From Branchinecta lynchi (taxonomy: Eukaryota; Arthropoda; Branchiopoda; Anostraca; Branchinectidae), in NCBI GenBank assembly GCA_023053575.1, contig JAKZAP010000008.1, positions 3,552,715 through 3,616,714 of the forward strand: a stretch of 64,000 bases of DNA. The letters run 5' to 3'. Below the pieces are notes generated by a model, which was not told the origin of the DNA, searched no databases, and saw only the letters and a list, made by a program, of their open reading frames with translations. Below, piece after piece: positions 33,726 through 44,333 of this stretch (position 1 is its first letter; each line of letters starts with the position of its first letter). The position numbers and the translations under genes were made by a program.

Positions 33726-34426
33726 ATTTTTCCACTCAACCACCTTCAGATGGCATTATTCTGCTAAAGCCAGGCTGACTTCATTTTGCCAATGGGCTCT
33801 TGTAGGAGGTTTTTTTTTTTTGTTTTTTTTTTAATCCCACCTCCACTCCTCTCAGTGACGCAACTTTCTTTATCATCACAACTCAAATTTCTTATCTCTA
33901 TACGTCACCTACACTTTACTCTTACACTAAATTCTAATTATAATTTATTTCCTACTTTAATAATTATCATTCTTTTAATTTTATTGGAGCAGTTAAAACA
34001 ATTACACTCAAAATAGCCGTATCCTACAATAAAAACTATAACATTCTATAACAAGAGTTTGGAGGTTTTCGTAGTAGGCTACGTGTAACGTCCAGGCTAG
34101 TAACTGCTTGACTTGAAATTTTTATTCGAGTCCGTTGATTCTCGTAGGTTGAAACTGTGCATGGCTTCTGGTTTAGAAAATGCTTGAGCACCGTATCCAT
34201 AAGTATATTCTTCCGCCATCATTCGATACTCGCGAACGACCTGCAAGAGCGGCCTCAGTGGTGATCCCAAAACTCCAACACGTAAAATGTGACCACGTAC
34301 GGTATGAAAAAGACGTTTGTACCGTCTTTCGTTAAATTTTGAATCTTGTTTAGTGTGTACTTTTAAATTTGACGTTGACATATTTATACTGACATATTAA
34401 TATATGAATGTTTACATTCATATGAC
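33726..34426. other. Intronic gene-free stretch
   Basis: T-rich and AT-rich sequence. The minus-strand frame 34097-34381 has no domain I recognise. No element ends could be set. Confidence 0.4.
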
Positions 34427-34427
34427 A

Positions 34428-34655
34428 TTTGACGGTGCAAAACGTATAAGTCAGCTACATTTTATTAGAGCTATATTTCGGCCCTTCTAGGCAATGGTCC
34501 TCTTCAGGCTCAAGCTGGAAAATGAACTTGGCTTGAGCCTGGAGAGGACCCTTGCCCGAGAAGGGCCGAAGTGTAGCGCTAATTAAATGTAGCTGACTTT
34601 TCCGTTTTGCACCGTCAAATATGATTCGCAGTCAGCTTGGGCTGAAGGAATATCT
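34428..34655. mobile_element. TTTGACGGTGCAAAACG MITE, complete hairpin copy
   Basis: The left arm begins TTTGACGGTGCAAAACG, continues through GTCAGCTACATTTTATTAG to CGGCCCTTCT, and is inverted to GTTTTGCACCGTCAAA at about 34620. The arms are about 80 bp each with a short loop. An extra block after the right arm (CGCAGTCAGCTTGGGCTGAAG) is shared with the copies at 1.7 and 6.7 kb. Fragments also occur at about 37194-37222 and 52919-53005. Confidence 0.75.
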
Positions 34656-35175
34656 GTATATATGACGATTTCGACAAATTTGGATTTCACCATGATAGTT
34701 CGAAAAGAAGAAAAGCGATATCTGTCTATCTGTCTATCTTTTCCTAGTGTGTCGTTAAAGCCCGTATATAAACTTGGAATTTTAATCGTAATCCAGTGCT
34801 CAGTTTTGCTTCACACGAATCCACCATCTACTAAGCTGTGACCAGTCGTCAAGGCTGGATAAGACTTCAGGTATCCAACATTTTTGTCCTACATGGCAAT
34901 GAATTTCAACCAAGAAAGAAATACAAATATTACAAGACATTGAAATATTTTCGAAGGAGTTCCTCTTTACAAGTTGACATTTAGCATTCACGGATACGGC
35001 ATTGCTAATTAATTACTCATCAGAGATTCATTAAGTTAATGAAGGAATTTAGAAATTGGGGCATTGCAGAATCGGGGTAAAGGAGTGACAGGTGATAAGC
35101 AAAAGGATAAGAAACCCTACCATTAACAACCTAAAAAAAAACTGTATCTATGTGCAATTTTTTGATCGTTTTAGC
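34656..35175. other. Intronic gene-free stretch
   Basis: It contains a short CTGTCTATCTGTCTATC microsatellite near 34722. Nothing else is recognised. Confidence 0.4.
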
Positions 35176-35315
35176 CAGGCCCGTATCCAGAAATTTATTG
35201 GGGGGGGGGGGGGGGGTTGCCTGCATGTCGGAAAAAAAAGTCGTAGGTCAGAAGGAAAAGCCTATAAAAATGATTTTTTTTTTTTTTTTTTTTTTTTTCC
35301 CTGGATACGGCCCTG
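35176..35315. mobile_element. hAT-like MITE (GTATCCAGG family), copy 2
   Basis: The ends CAGGCCCGTATCCAG and CTGGATACGGCCCTG are inverted with one mismatch. The flanks GTTTTAGC (35168-35175) and GTTATAGC (35316-35323) match at seven of eight bases. A G tract follows the left end and a T tract precedes the right end. Related to 7607-7779. Confidence 0.8.
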
Positions 35316-35645
35316 GTTATAGCTTATCCATTGTGATGTACTCGTAGGCAGCTCGACATTTCTTAGGCCTAAGTGAATGGATTAAACAGAAATACTTCTC
35401 TTTAGGTCGTCAAACTAAGGCCACCACATAACACTTCGATGAACACTATTTACACAAATCAGAAAATTTTGTTTTTTTAATTATTGTAAAACTATTAGAC
35501 AAACACTGCCTGTGCGAAGTTTATTCCTCGGCAGTGCATGCTAATATCTGACAATAGGCTACAAAATACTTGACCTTAAAATAAAGGGCACATTTGGGTA
35601 TGTGCGTAGTTTTAGCCCGTCTTTAGTGTAAACATTTTCTTCCAG

Positions 35646-35876
35646 GATACGGGGTACGCAACTCTCTATAAGCCTACGGTTTCGCACTGGTTCTCCTGAC
35701 GGACTTATATTGTGGTCGGGCCGAAAGCAAAGTGGCTCATTAAGCGATTTCTTCTCCTTGACGGTGGAGAAGTCAAGAGTTCATTTCCGGTATAGCCTGG
35801 GAAAGGGGGAAGCGGATATTACGTGCGAAGCAACTGCCGTCAGCGATGGAAGGTGGCACCACATCCAAGTATTAAG
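35646..35876 (+). CDS. Pikachurin-like (EGFLAM) exon: core of the last LamG domain
   Basis: An internal exon of 231 nt between TTTTCTTCCAG and GTTTGT. It supplies one base that completes an arginine codon, then 76 codons, then two bases. It encodes SISLRFRTGSPDGLILWSG, DFFSLTVEKSRVHFRYSLG and DGRWHHIQVLR, the central strands of a laminin-G domain including the conserved WH pair. Spliced to the previous exon it reads without interruption (AER-IRG). In vertebrate pikachurin the equivalent segment directly follows FVGRSYL, supporting the assignment. The phase and the LamG strand order are seen directly; the family name is inference. Confidence 0.88.
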
Positions 35877-35952
35877 GTTTGTAGCAGACTTTATTCATAT
35901 ATGTGTATTAAGATGCGCCGGCTGCTGGGGTATAATTTATCATAGCCACTAT

Positions 35953-36236
35953 GAGCGTGTTCCATCCTACTTACCGTAGTTACTACGCAAGACGTCACGA
36001 ATTCTGGCTTTTTGCCGTCAAGGCTGGAACGATTTATATATTCGAGCAGAGTATCATGCCACGGCCGAATCCGACCAATCACGTTATAGAGATCCGTACT
36101 TACTACGCTCCCGAGCGTGGTAATCAAATAGTTACTATTTAGAGAAGGTTGGAACGGTCAGCGTAACAACTTTTGGTGAGGTTGTAATGGAAATAGTAAT
36201 TAATAGTTACTATTTATAGAAGGGTGGAATACGCTC
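35953..36236. mobile_element. GAGCGTGTTCC-family MITE, copy 3 (TSD TAT)
   Basis: It begins GAGCGTGTTCCATCCT and ends AGGGTGGAATACGCTC, flanked by TAT on both sides (35950-35952 and 36237-36239). The internal CGAATTCTGGCTTTTTGCCG and CCAATCACGTTA blocks match copy 1. It lies 77 bp after the preceding exon. Confidence 0.85.
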
Positions 36237-36251
36237 TATAGTCCATAGTAG

Positions 36252-36576
36252 CAAGAATAAATAATCACATAGAACCTCCGTCTCCCTATCTCTGTACTAT
36301 GGCTATGCGGAGTCGAGTATTTCCCGATGCCGTTTCCGCTGCGAACGAGCGGAGGTTAGTAGCTTCGCGCCACATCGCGTTTCATTACCTCTACAATTAG
36401 GTATATCGCTGTGAAACCGCCTTGAGGAAAAGTAGACGACAAAGCCAATTGGTTCTTTGGACGCGCTCAAGAGCGGGTCAGTGCGGAGTACGCCTAGGTC
36501 CGTCCAGTTTTATTGGGGTATTCATAGTCGCTGCATGGTTCCAAAGACATAGGTTCTATCTGATAATTTGTTCTTG
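36252..36576. mobile_element. CAAGAACAAAT-ended MITE, copy 1 (7-bp TSD)
   Basis: The ends CAAGAATAAATAATCACATA and TATCTGATAATTTGTTCTTG are inverted. The flanks ATAGTAG and ATAGTAT match at six of seven bases. The interior GTAGCTTCGCGCCACATCGC and GACGCGCTCAAGAGCGGGTC blocks are found inverted in the copy at 46967-47357. Confidence 0.75.
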
Positions 36577-36605
36577 ATAGTATTACTGGACTGGAAATTA
36601 AAATT

Positions 36606-36685
36606 CTTATCAAGTGGGATTTGAACCCGGAACTGGCTCCATATACCCATGCTCTAAGAATTGAGCTATCGAGGGTTTTGTCAAC
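36606..36685 (-). repeat. tRNA-derived relic
   Basis: On the minus strand it reads CGATAGCTCAATTCTTAGAG, with a perfect D stem (GCTC/GAGC), and later GGGTTCAAATCCCAC, a good B box. The acceptor stem does not pair and the T stem is only partly paired. It is therefore a tRNA pseudogene or SINE head, not a working tRNA. Confidence 0.5.
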
Positions 36686-37329
36686 AATTTTCGAAAAACC
36701 AGTTAGTAACTGACTGAAGGGACAGTGAACAATAAAAGTCACTTGTATAATTTGTATTATCATATAAATATCCCATCAGTATAGTTTCGTGGAAGGTGGC
36801 GTCTAAATAAGAATCCATCACGTACATGAACGGCACTTTCTTTCCCAGGTTTCGGAATAGTACGGTAAAAAGTTGAGGAAAAGTTTAAGGAAGTTATCGA
36901 AGAATTCAGTTTGGGATCCAGGACTCTGACCCTTTAGGTCCGATGGATTCAGTTGTGTGTCAGTGCTGTCGGCTCGTCTGTAGGTCCCGAACATCACGAT
37001 TTCAGTTTTGTGTTTTTTGGCATGTGGACAGAGAGCTTGTCATTTACAGCTCCGGACTGGATTAATTTCAGTTCAACTTTATTCTCAAAACCGATACAAC
37101 GGTCAAGCCTATTTTATGGCTATCGTCCACATTAACTCTAAATCAACACTATTTCAAATATCTCAAAAACGTGTAAAATATACACAAATTATTCAAACGG
37201 AAGAGCTATATTTCGGCCCTCTTGGCAAGGGGTTTTGCACCGGGGTTTTTTGGTCGGGGGGTTTTGATACCGTTTTTTTTTGGCCTTGGCGGTTTTGTCC
37301 GGGGGAGGGAAGGGGTTCTCGCCTAGACC
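36686..37329. other. Intronic gene-free stretch
   Basis: It includes a short piece of the TTTGACGGTGCAAAACG MITE (GAGCTATATTTCGGCCC, about 37203) followed by G/T-rich low-complexity sequence. Nothing coding is recognised. Confidence 0.4.
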
Positions 37330-38645
37330 CGCTTATTTGAATACTTCATTTACTGTTTCACTACCCTGCCTGTGTTACTTGCTTATAAAACAGTCAAATG
37401 GAAAGAAAAAATAATAGACTTGAAATATAAGCTAATAGCCAACTATTTTAGGGTTATCCTGGCATTTACATTGAATAGAAATTCAGTTAAGTTCTATTTT
37501 ATTTTGAATTTACAACTGTGCTTCTCCTGTTTTGGGCTTTTGTTGGTTTGAGTAGAAATTCAATTAAATTTTACTTAATTTGAATTTACAAATGGGCTTC
37601 TTCTTCTGTTTGAGGCGTATGTTGTTTCGAACCGCCATCTTCTTGGCTGAAGGTGCCTTCCTTCTGGCAAAGTATTCAGATTATGAAAAGGACAAGACCA
37701 AAGGTTTCGATGGGATCCCAAAACTTCAATATCTGATCCAGACAACTGGGTCTTGTCTTCGCCAGATCCAGTCTTCACCAGACTCCTTGAACATTTTTAC
37801 TATTAAAATTCAGAAATAGATCAAGGCCAAAAAATACAAATTTAACTTATAACAAACTTTCCTACTCCAACCGGATTCCGGTCGAACTATATGTCCGGGA
37901 AAAAAATGATTGTCACACACGGATTCAGCATCTCTTCTTATCCCTAAATCGGATATCTAATCAGCTACAAGTAAAACTTTAACTTTTAACTTTCCGGTTT
38001 TGGCTGGATTCTGGGCGAACTACATGTCGGGGGTAGAAGATTTTTTTTCACAAAAGTGTTCAGCATGTCTTCTTGCCCTGAATCGAACATCTAATCAACT
38101 ACAAATAAAACTTTTAATTTTAAGAAACTTTCCTGTTTTGTCCGGATTCCGGGCGAACTAGTTGTCCGATGACAAAATGGTTTTCACCATCGTGTTCAGC
38201 ATGTCTTCTTACCCCATAATCGACTATCACATTAGCTGTTTCAAAACATTTTGTTTGCCCCTTAATTTGAACCCCCTCCCCCACCCCTAAATATAGGTCT
38301 ACAAAGCCCATCTACGGACTTGACTTGTACGACGACCCAACAAATCCTCACACCAAGTTTCATAAAAATATCTCATTCCCTTCGAGAGTTATCGTACTTA
38401 CAGACGGACGGACGGATGGACAGACGGACAACTTTTGCGATGTCATAGGTATCCCTCGATTTACGCTTTGGCCAGGTAGCAGTTGAGTCACTAACAGCAA
38501 AATATTCAAAAAGTGATGAAAACATGAATGGAAAAAACGTTTTTGGCAAATACTTTATAGAAAAAGATGCCTAGTTTGGGTTTTAGTTTTTCGTCGGCGC
38601 CCGTTCAATGTTAGGAAACGTTTACAGAAGCCTAAATCTCTACTG
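37330..38645. mobile_element. Mariner-like MITE copy split by a GGATCCC element
   Basis: The left part (TTTCACTACCCTGCC, GCCAACTATTTTAGGGTTAT, CGAACCGCCATCTTC) and the right part (GCCTAGTTTGGGTTTTAG, CTCTACTG then TA) align with 25827-26291. Between them, at 37692-38472, lies a GGATCCC-ended element. The uninterrupted 26-kb copy gives the empty-site reading (ACAAGAC then AGAGGTGTC). Confidence 0.7.
37692..38472. mobile_element. GGATCCC-ended satellite element, copy D
   Basis: It starts ACAAGACCAAAGGTTTCGAT then GGGATCCCAAAA. It carries three to four CCGG-type ~138-bp units, the ATTAGCTGTTTCAAAACATT end module, a GACGGACGGACGG microsatellite and GATGTCATAGGTATCCCTC. The final palindrome is decayed (ACGCTTTGG). 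Confidence 0.8.
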
Positions 38646-38777
38646 TAGAGTTTGGAAGCGAATCTCCTTTGGCAATTTTTACGCAGACTAAGTTAGTTGT
38701 CTCTTACGCTATTTACGGAAGTACGAGCGGAATTTCGAGAAAGCTTCAGCCCTTGACTATCCACTCTGACGCATTTC

Positions 38778-39740
38778 TGGGATCCCAAAACGTAAGTTGA
38801 GGGATACCTATGACATCGCAAAAGTTATCGCTCCGTCCGTCCGTCTGTTAGCATGGTAAATCTCGAAGGGGTTGAGATATTTTTTTCAAATTTGGCACGA
38901 TGACTCTTTGGGTGAAAGTAAAGGTCAAGTTCGAAGATGGATTATGTAGCTCTATATTTAGGGGTAGGGGAGGGGTTTCAAATCAAGGGGGAAAAAAAGT
39001 TTTAAAAGCTATTGAGATAGTTGATAGAAGGGTAAGGAGACATGCTGAATCCGAATATGAAAGTTATTTTCTTGCCGGACAAGTACTTCACCCGTAATCT
39101 GGCGAAAACCGGACACAAAATTTGTCGACCAATTTTCAGCTATAGCAGTCCCTACCCCTTTATTCTCAAACTAGTATAGCTCTGCGGCGTGGATGACGAC
39201 ATTCATTTGTATATTCCATGGACGTCGGAGAGATATAGTCTAATCGAAGGTCGTAGGGGTTGATATAGAATGTCCAAACGAGGAAATATGTTGTTCAAGC
39301 GAGGATGTTGCTCAGTGAGGATTCACTGGTAAAGTACAGGTCGAGTTCGTAGATGGGTCCTTCAGTCCTATATTTAGAGGCAGAGAAGGGGTTTTGAATT
39401 TACGGTGAAAACATATATGTCTTATAAGCTAATAAGATAAGCATTGAGGGGTAAGGAGGTCCGCTGAATCCATATATGAACTTAGTTTTCTTGCTGGACA
39501 AACGGTTCATCACGAATTAGGCTGAAACTGGAAATTTGGTTGAAGCCCAGATTTGTATCTGGATATTATTAGAGATTCGGTATCGTGGCAAGGAGACATG
39601 CTGAATCCATTTTTGGACTTTATTTTAACAGTAAAAATATTCAAGGAATCTGATGAAGACTGAATGGCGAAGACATGATCGAGCCAATTGTTTGTGTCAA
39701 ATGTTGGATTTTTGGGATCCCATCGGAATCTTTGATCTTG
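38778..39740. mobile_element. GGATCCC-ended satellite element, copy E (inverted)
   Basis: It starts GGGATCCCAAAACGTAAG and ends TTTTTGGGATCCCATCGG then TTTGATCTTGTT, the reverse of copies C and D. The internal units are diverged. A CCGTCCGTCCGTCTGTTAGC microsatellite lies near the left end. Confidence 0.8.
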
Positions 39741-39770
39741 TTACCTGCGACGGCAAGATCACTTAGATGA

Positions 39771-40036
39771 TTCTATTTTCGTTCCAATCTCGTAAAAAGT
39801 TACTACGCTCACCGTTCCAGCCTTTTCGAAATAGTAACTAATAGAACTATTTGCTTACCATGCTCGGGAGCGTAGTAAGCGTGGTAACTACGCATCTCTG
39901 TAACGTGGTTGGTCGGATTCGCCTGTGGCTTGATATTTCTGCTGGAAAATAGAAAAATCGTTCCAGCCTAGACGACAAAAAGCCAGAATCCGTGACGTCA
40001 TGCGTAGTAACTACGGTAAGTAGGGTGAACACGCTC
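39771..40036. mobile_element. GAGCGTGTTCC-family MITE, copy 4 (left end lost)
   Basis: It contains TTTTCGTTCCAATCTCGTAA, GCTCGGGAGCGTAGTAAGCG and CCGTGACGTCATGCGTAGTA. It ends AGGGTGAACACGCTC at 40036, just 23 bp before the next exon. The first ~35 bp of the family consensus are missing. Confidence 0.75.
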
Positions 40037-40059
40037 TTAATGTTTTCTTTTAATTTCAG

Positions 40060-40163
40060 AACCGATCAACAGGCATGGTTAATAGTTGACGAAGGCCAAA
40101 CCTATTCTGGTTATTCGGAGGGAAGATTAAAAAGAATGGACGTTAATACCGGTCTCTACCTAG
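40060..40163 (+). CDS. Pikachurin-like (EGFLAM) exon: LamG strands near the C terminus
   Basis: An internal exon of 104 nt between TTTTAATTTCAG and GTAAGC. It completes an arginine codon and then encodes TDQQAWLIVDEGQTYSGYSEG and LKRMDVNTGLYLG, with the last glycine split across the junction. This is the standard LamG sequence between the WH motif and the final GGxx loop (the vertebrate pattern is ITVDD, then LNINGALYVGG). A MITE ends only 23 bp upstream of it, so the acceptor's polypyrimidine tract is the only host sequence left between them. Confidence 0.87.
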
Positions 40164-40203
40164 GTAAGCTGTTTCGTCTGCTATGTGTTATATAGAAAAA
40201 AAA

Positions 40204-41524
40204 CAAGAGCTGCAAGCTCATATGGCACTTGCAAGGCTGGGTCAGAGGATGAAAGTAGGAATTCTTCAGTTCGTGGGTTTGTTGTGATTATTTGTAAGCA
40301 AAACCCTTGAGATAATGGGTCCTCAGAAATCACGAGAACGAATCGTTTGGTAATACATTTGGCTGTGACGATGCGCACTTTAGGGGCGCTAGAAATTCAT
40401 CTGTAATCAAAACTCTTGAAACAAAAATGATGATGAGCTCATCGGGAGAATGAAATGTATATTTTAATCAAAAGTATCATTTGTACTTTAAGAAATCCAG
40501 TTGTAAGCAAAACCCATAAGGCAAAAATATTCTAATCATGTCAATTCTCTAATGTTCAAGTTTCATGGTCCTAGCACATCTGGAAATACTTTAACTGGTG
40601 ATCACCGGAATTCCGGACCCCCCTTCCTCCCCCCACAGTGTTCGAACCCGATCCAGTTCTGTCACTGATGAATCTAGGGCTTGTGCTTGTTCTTCCCACC
40701 AAGTTTCATCCCAATCGCTCCACTCTGAGCGTGTCACAAGATTTACGGCTCCCCCCCACAATAATTGGATCCGGTTCGGACTTCACATGGGACATCCGAG
40801 ACACGAGGTCTTTCCTAATATCAAGTTTTATTAAGATCTGATCACCCGTTCCAAAGTTATACGTACCTCTAGATTCCGGATTCCCCTTCCCTCCACTCCC
40901 CCCACGGTGGTCGGATCGGGGAAGTGACTATTTCCAAGCTAGTTTGGTCGGGTCCCTGGTAAGCTTGCCAAGTTTCACTGTCCCAGCCCACCTAAAAGTA
41001 ACTTAACTCCGTATCACCGAAATTCCGCCCTTCCCCCCCCCCCCCCCTCCAACTCCCACCACAGTGCACGAATCCCGTTCGCGTCTGCCAATGATGTACC
41101 TAGGGCGTGTGCTTGTTCCTCTCACCAAGTTTCATCCCGATCCCTCCACTTTAAGCTTGTCATATGATTTCCGGTCCCCCCCCCCCCCACATTCATCGGA
41201 TTCGGTCCGGACTTGAATGGAACATCTGAGACATGACCTCTCTCCAAATATCAACTTTCATTAAGATCCGATAACCCGTTCGAAAGTTATACATGCCACT
41301 AAATTCCGGATTCCGGCTCCCCTCCCTCCCCCCCACGATGGTCGGATCGGGCAAGTGACTATTTTCAACTTAGCTTGGTCGGGTCCCTAATATGCCTGCC
41401 AAGTTTCATCGTCCTAGCATATCTGGAAGTACCCTAACTCGAAAACACCGGACTAACCGACCGACAGACCGACGGAAAAGTGATCGGTATATGGCACTTG
41501 CCCGGAAGGCAAGTGCCATAAAAA
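40204..41524. mobile_element. CATATGGCACTT-family element, copy 2 (inverted)
   Basis: It begins AAGAGCTGCAAGCTCATATG then GCACTTGC. It ends with a hairpin, TATGGCACTTGCCCGGAAGG then CAAGTGCCATA, preceded by ACCGACCGACAGACCGACGG. The interior has diverged satellite pieces (CCTCCACTCCCCCCACGGTG, CCAAGTTTCATCCCGATCCC) corresponding to the 280-bp units at 3.9-6.2 kb in reverse. Several C tracts are present. Confidence 0.75.
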
Positions 41525-42826
41525 CAGTGAATATATCTTTCAGCAGCCAAACTCCTCACAATCAAGACATGCTTACTTTTTCCTTTCTTCCAAAAGTATA
41601 CGAAGCCAGAACTCAAATTTATCGTTACGGGCGCAAACCCGTACCCAGATATTCACCCATGTTTTATCGTTGATTTTTGTTATTTTAAGTATTTGTCTTT
41701 CTTTTTGTTCCTTTGTTCAGCTCCTGTATTTCTGTGGGTTGAACAAGTACTTCTTTTGCAGCGTTACCAACACCTTTAAAACCACCACGAACTACTTCTT
41801 TTGTATGCGCGCAGGACTCAAGTAGTCGCAAACAGTCACTGCTATAGAGCACTTTATGGATGTTATTGCTTTATTTTGTGATTGGCTTCCCGAAAAAAAT
41901 CTGAATGTTAATAAGAAATCTGTTAGCCCCCCATGGTTAGTGGTACTGAAAGGATTTTTTTATTATCAAATTTCAGCTGACAGATCCTTGTCGGATCCGT
42001 AGACTCATGTCCCACTATCTTTTCGCTGTAAAGCTTCGTATACTGGTTCCTCAGTGGCAAAAGTTGATGATGTATCTCGTCTAATTTCTAGATTTCCCAT
42101 CTCAGTTTAAGTGTCCCCTGCATCTCGAAGAGTGGAAATTACGTTTCATATTACTATAAATTTGTGACTTAATTGGCAAGACTGTAGGTTGAATGGAATT
42201 TCTCTGGGGAAGGCCTGTGTATTCTGGCCGAGATGAAAGTGGAATTTGGAGATTGTGTAGAGCTGTTTATGTTGCGGTTGTTTGACTGTTGTTTTGAAAT
42301 GGGAAAGAGTCACGACTGTCTACAGTATCTGTTTAAAAATATGGTCTTGGCGATGAGAAGGACGGGGATTTCGGATATGAAGCCCGAAAAGTTCAGCGGA
42401 GATGATTTTCCTGTCAGAGTTTCCTGTAAAGTTTCGGAAATTTGTGTTGCAAGTTCCTTGTTGGTACCAACATATATTTATGTTTCTAAGCGTCGTGGTG
42501 TCACAGAACCCTTAGTCGCTGCAGATAAACAGTTTACTGATGTAGCTAATTCGAAGAGCCCCGCCCCCCCCCACACCATGTTTCGAATAGACATGATGTG
42601 TGTGTGTTGATGCTTCGTTCTGTGCTGATGGTTATAGATATGTGCTTTTTGAAATCTATAGTACTTTTTTCTCCTTTCTTTTTCTTTCTTTTTCTCTACT
42701 TTGTCGATTCGGATGGGATAAAACATTCATTCATCATACAAGGCACATCGCAACACATTCATTCATCATACACGGATCATTGTTGGAACTGTTCGCTTGC
42801 CCTTAATTTTTAATTTGCTGAAAGCC
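41525..42826. other. Intronic gene-free stretch
   Basis: It contains a 125-codon open frame (42233-42610) with no recognisable domain and a C-rich run near 42562. A CTTTCTTTTTCTTTCTTTTT low-complexity tract lies near 42675. Nothing is supportable as a gene. Confidence 0.4.
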
Positions 42827-43825
42827 TTTTTGGGATCCCAAAACGTAAGTGGAGGGATACCTATGACATCGTAAAGTTGTCCGTCTGTCCGTCCGTCCGT
42901 CTGTTAGCACGATAACTCTCGAAGGGGTTAAGATATTTTGATCAAACTTGGCATGAGGACTCTTTAGGTCAAGTTCGAAGATGGGCTATGTAGCTCTATG
43001 TTTAGGGGTGGGGGAGGGGTTTAAAATTAAGGGGAACAACAAATATTTTTAAAAAGCTAATGAAATAGTCGAATTAGAGGTACGGAGACATGCTGAATCC
43101 GAATATGAAATTGATTTTCTCGCCGGACAAATAGTTCACCCGGAATCCGGCGAAAACCGGAATATTTGTGAAAAGTAATATGAAGTTGGTTGGAGGTTCG
43201 ATTTAGGGGCAAGGAAACGTACTGAGTCCGAATATGAAAATTATTTTCTCGCCCGACAGTTAGTTCGGCCGGAATCCGGCCAAAACCGGAGAATTTGTTA
43301 AAAGTAAAAGTTTTATTTAAATTTGATAAGATGTTCGATTTGTGGCTAAGTAGACAAGCTGAATTCGCATATGACAACCATTTTCTCACCTGACGTATAG
43401 ATCGCTCGGAATCCGGCTGAAACCGGAAAATTTGTTAAAGTAAAAGTTTAATTGGAAGTTGATTAGAGGTTGGATGCAGCCGCAGGGGTCAGGAGACATG
43501 CTGAATTCGTTTTTGAGCTTTATTTTTTCGCCAGACAAGTAGTTCCGGAATTCCGCCGAAGCCGGAAAATTGGCAGAAGCAAGGCAAGAAGTTTCGATCT
43601 GCTTCGTCAAAATTGATATGACTCAAAGGGGTAAACGCACATGCTGAATCCGTATCTGAACTTGGTTTTATCATATGATTAGCTATTTTGCCTTAATCTT
43701 TTTCTAAATTTGAATAGTAAAAGTGTTCAAGGAGTCTGGCGAAGAGTGGATCTGGCGAAGCCAAGACTCAATTTTCTGGATCAAATTTGAACTTTTGGGA
43801 TCCCATCGAAACCTTTGGTCTTGTT
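42827..43825. mobile_element. GGATCCC-ended satellite element, copy F (inverted)
   Basis: It starts TTTTGGGATCCCAAAACG and ends TTTTGGGATCCCATCG then AAACCTTTGGTCTTGTTC. A GTCCGTCTGTCCGTCCGTCC-type microsatellite lies near 42880. Four to five CCGGAATCCGGC-containing units of about 138 bp follow. Confidence 0.85.
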
Positions 43826-43984
43826 CTAGAAGCCTTGATTCCATTCTTGTAATGACGTATTTCCGAAATGTTTGGATTTCTAACAAAAACAAAATATTCT
43901 GTAAACCGTCAATAGTGCAGGATGTCCGGATTCCGGAAGAATACGAGAAGTACGTACAGCTGATAGAGAAGAAATAATCTAACC

Positions 43985-44290
43985 AAAGTTCAGTAACAAT
44001 CAAGGGGTTCATGTAACCCCTGGTATAGCAAAGATAGTGTATTTTCCCAGGTGGGCCCTCCCTATTCCCCCTCCCCTCCCGTCGTCCGTGCGTCGGTACG
44101 AGAGGAACGCTGGAATCAGTTTTCTCCGATCCTGCTAAACCTTCTACCCAGTTTTTACATAGTTTCATCCCATCATTTATTTATTTCCTTGTAAGTGTAT
44201 CAGTTAATTTGTTTCGTGTCTGTGTATTTTGTAAATATCTCATTCCTCTTCTAGATTTAAGCTATTTGGAAATAAATTTGATTGATTGAT
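43985..44290 (+). repeat. LINE 3' end with TTGA tail
   Basis: The 3' edge AAGCTATTTGGAAATAAATT is followed by TGATTGATTGAT, an AATAAA-like signal and a TTGA tail of the type seen after the RT fragment at 1.2-1.5 kb. The upstream sequence is non-coding. It lies directly before the last pikachurin-like exon. Confidence 0.5.
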
Positions 44291-44333
44291 ATAATCGTAT
44301 TACAAAACTTGTAACTTTTTTTTTCTGTTTCAG

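Larger units (their letters stand above)
25427..35645 (+). other. Intron of the pikachurin-like gene (10.2 kb)
   Basis: The donor GTATAA and the acceptor TTTTCTTCCAG join two exons in compatible phase (2 nt plus 1 nt). The intron holds an inverted duplication with MITEs just after the donor, an L1-like LINE in sense orientation, several further MITEs and a tRNA-like hairpin. Its size comes mostly from these insertions. Confidence 0.75.
35877..40059 (+). other. Intron of the pikachurin-like gene (4.2 kb)
   Basis: Donor GTTTGT, acceptor TTTTAATTTCAG, phase 2. It contains two GAGCGTGTTCC MITEs, a 7-bp-TSD MITE, a tRNA-like relic, two GGATCCC-ended elements (one in each orientation) and a mariner-like MITE copy. 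Confidence 0.75.

Noticed and set aside
36606..36685. Functional tRNA gene on the minus strand
   Set aside because: D stem and B box are good, but the acceptor stem does not pair and the T stem pairs only in part.
42233..42610. 125-codon plus-strand frame in the last pikachurin-like intron
   Set aside because: No recognisable domain, no splice or promoter context, and it lies among repeats. Length alone is not evidence here.
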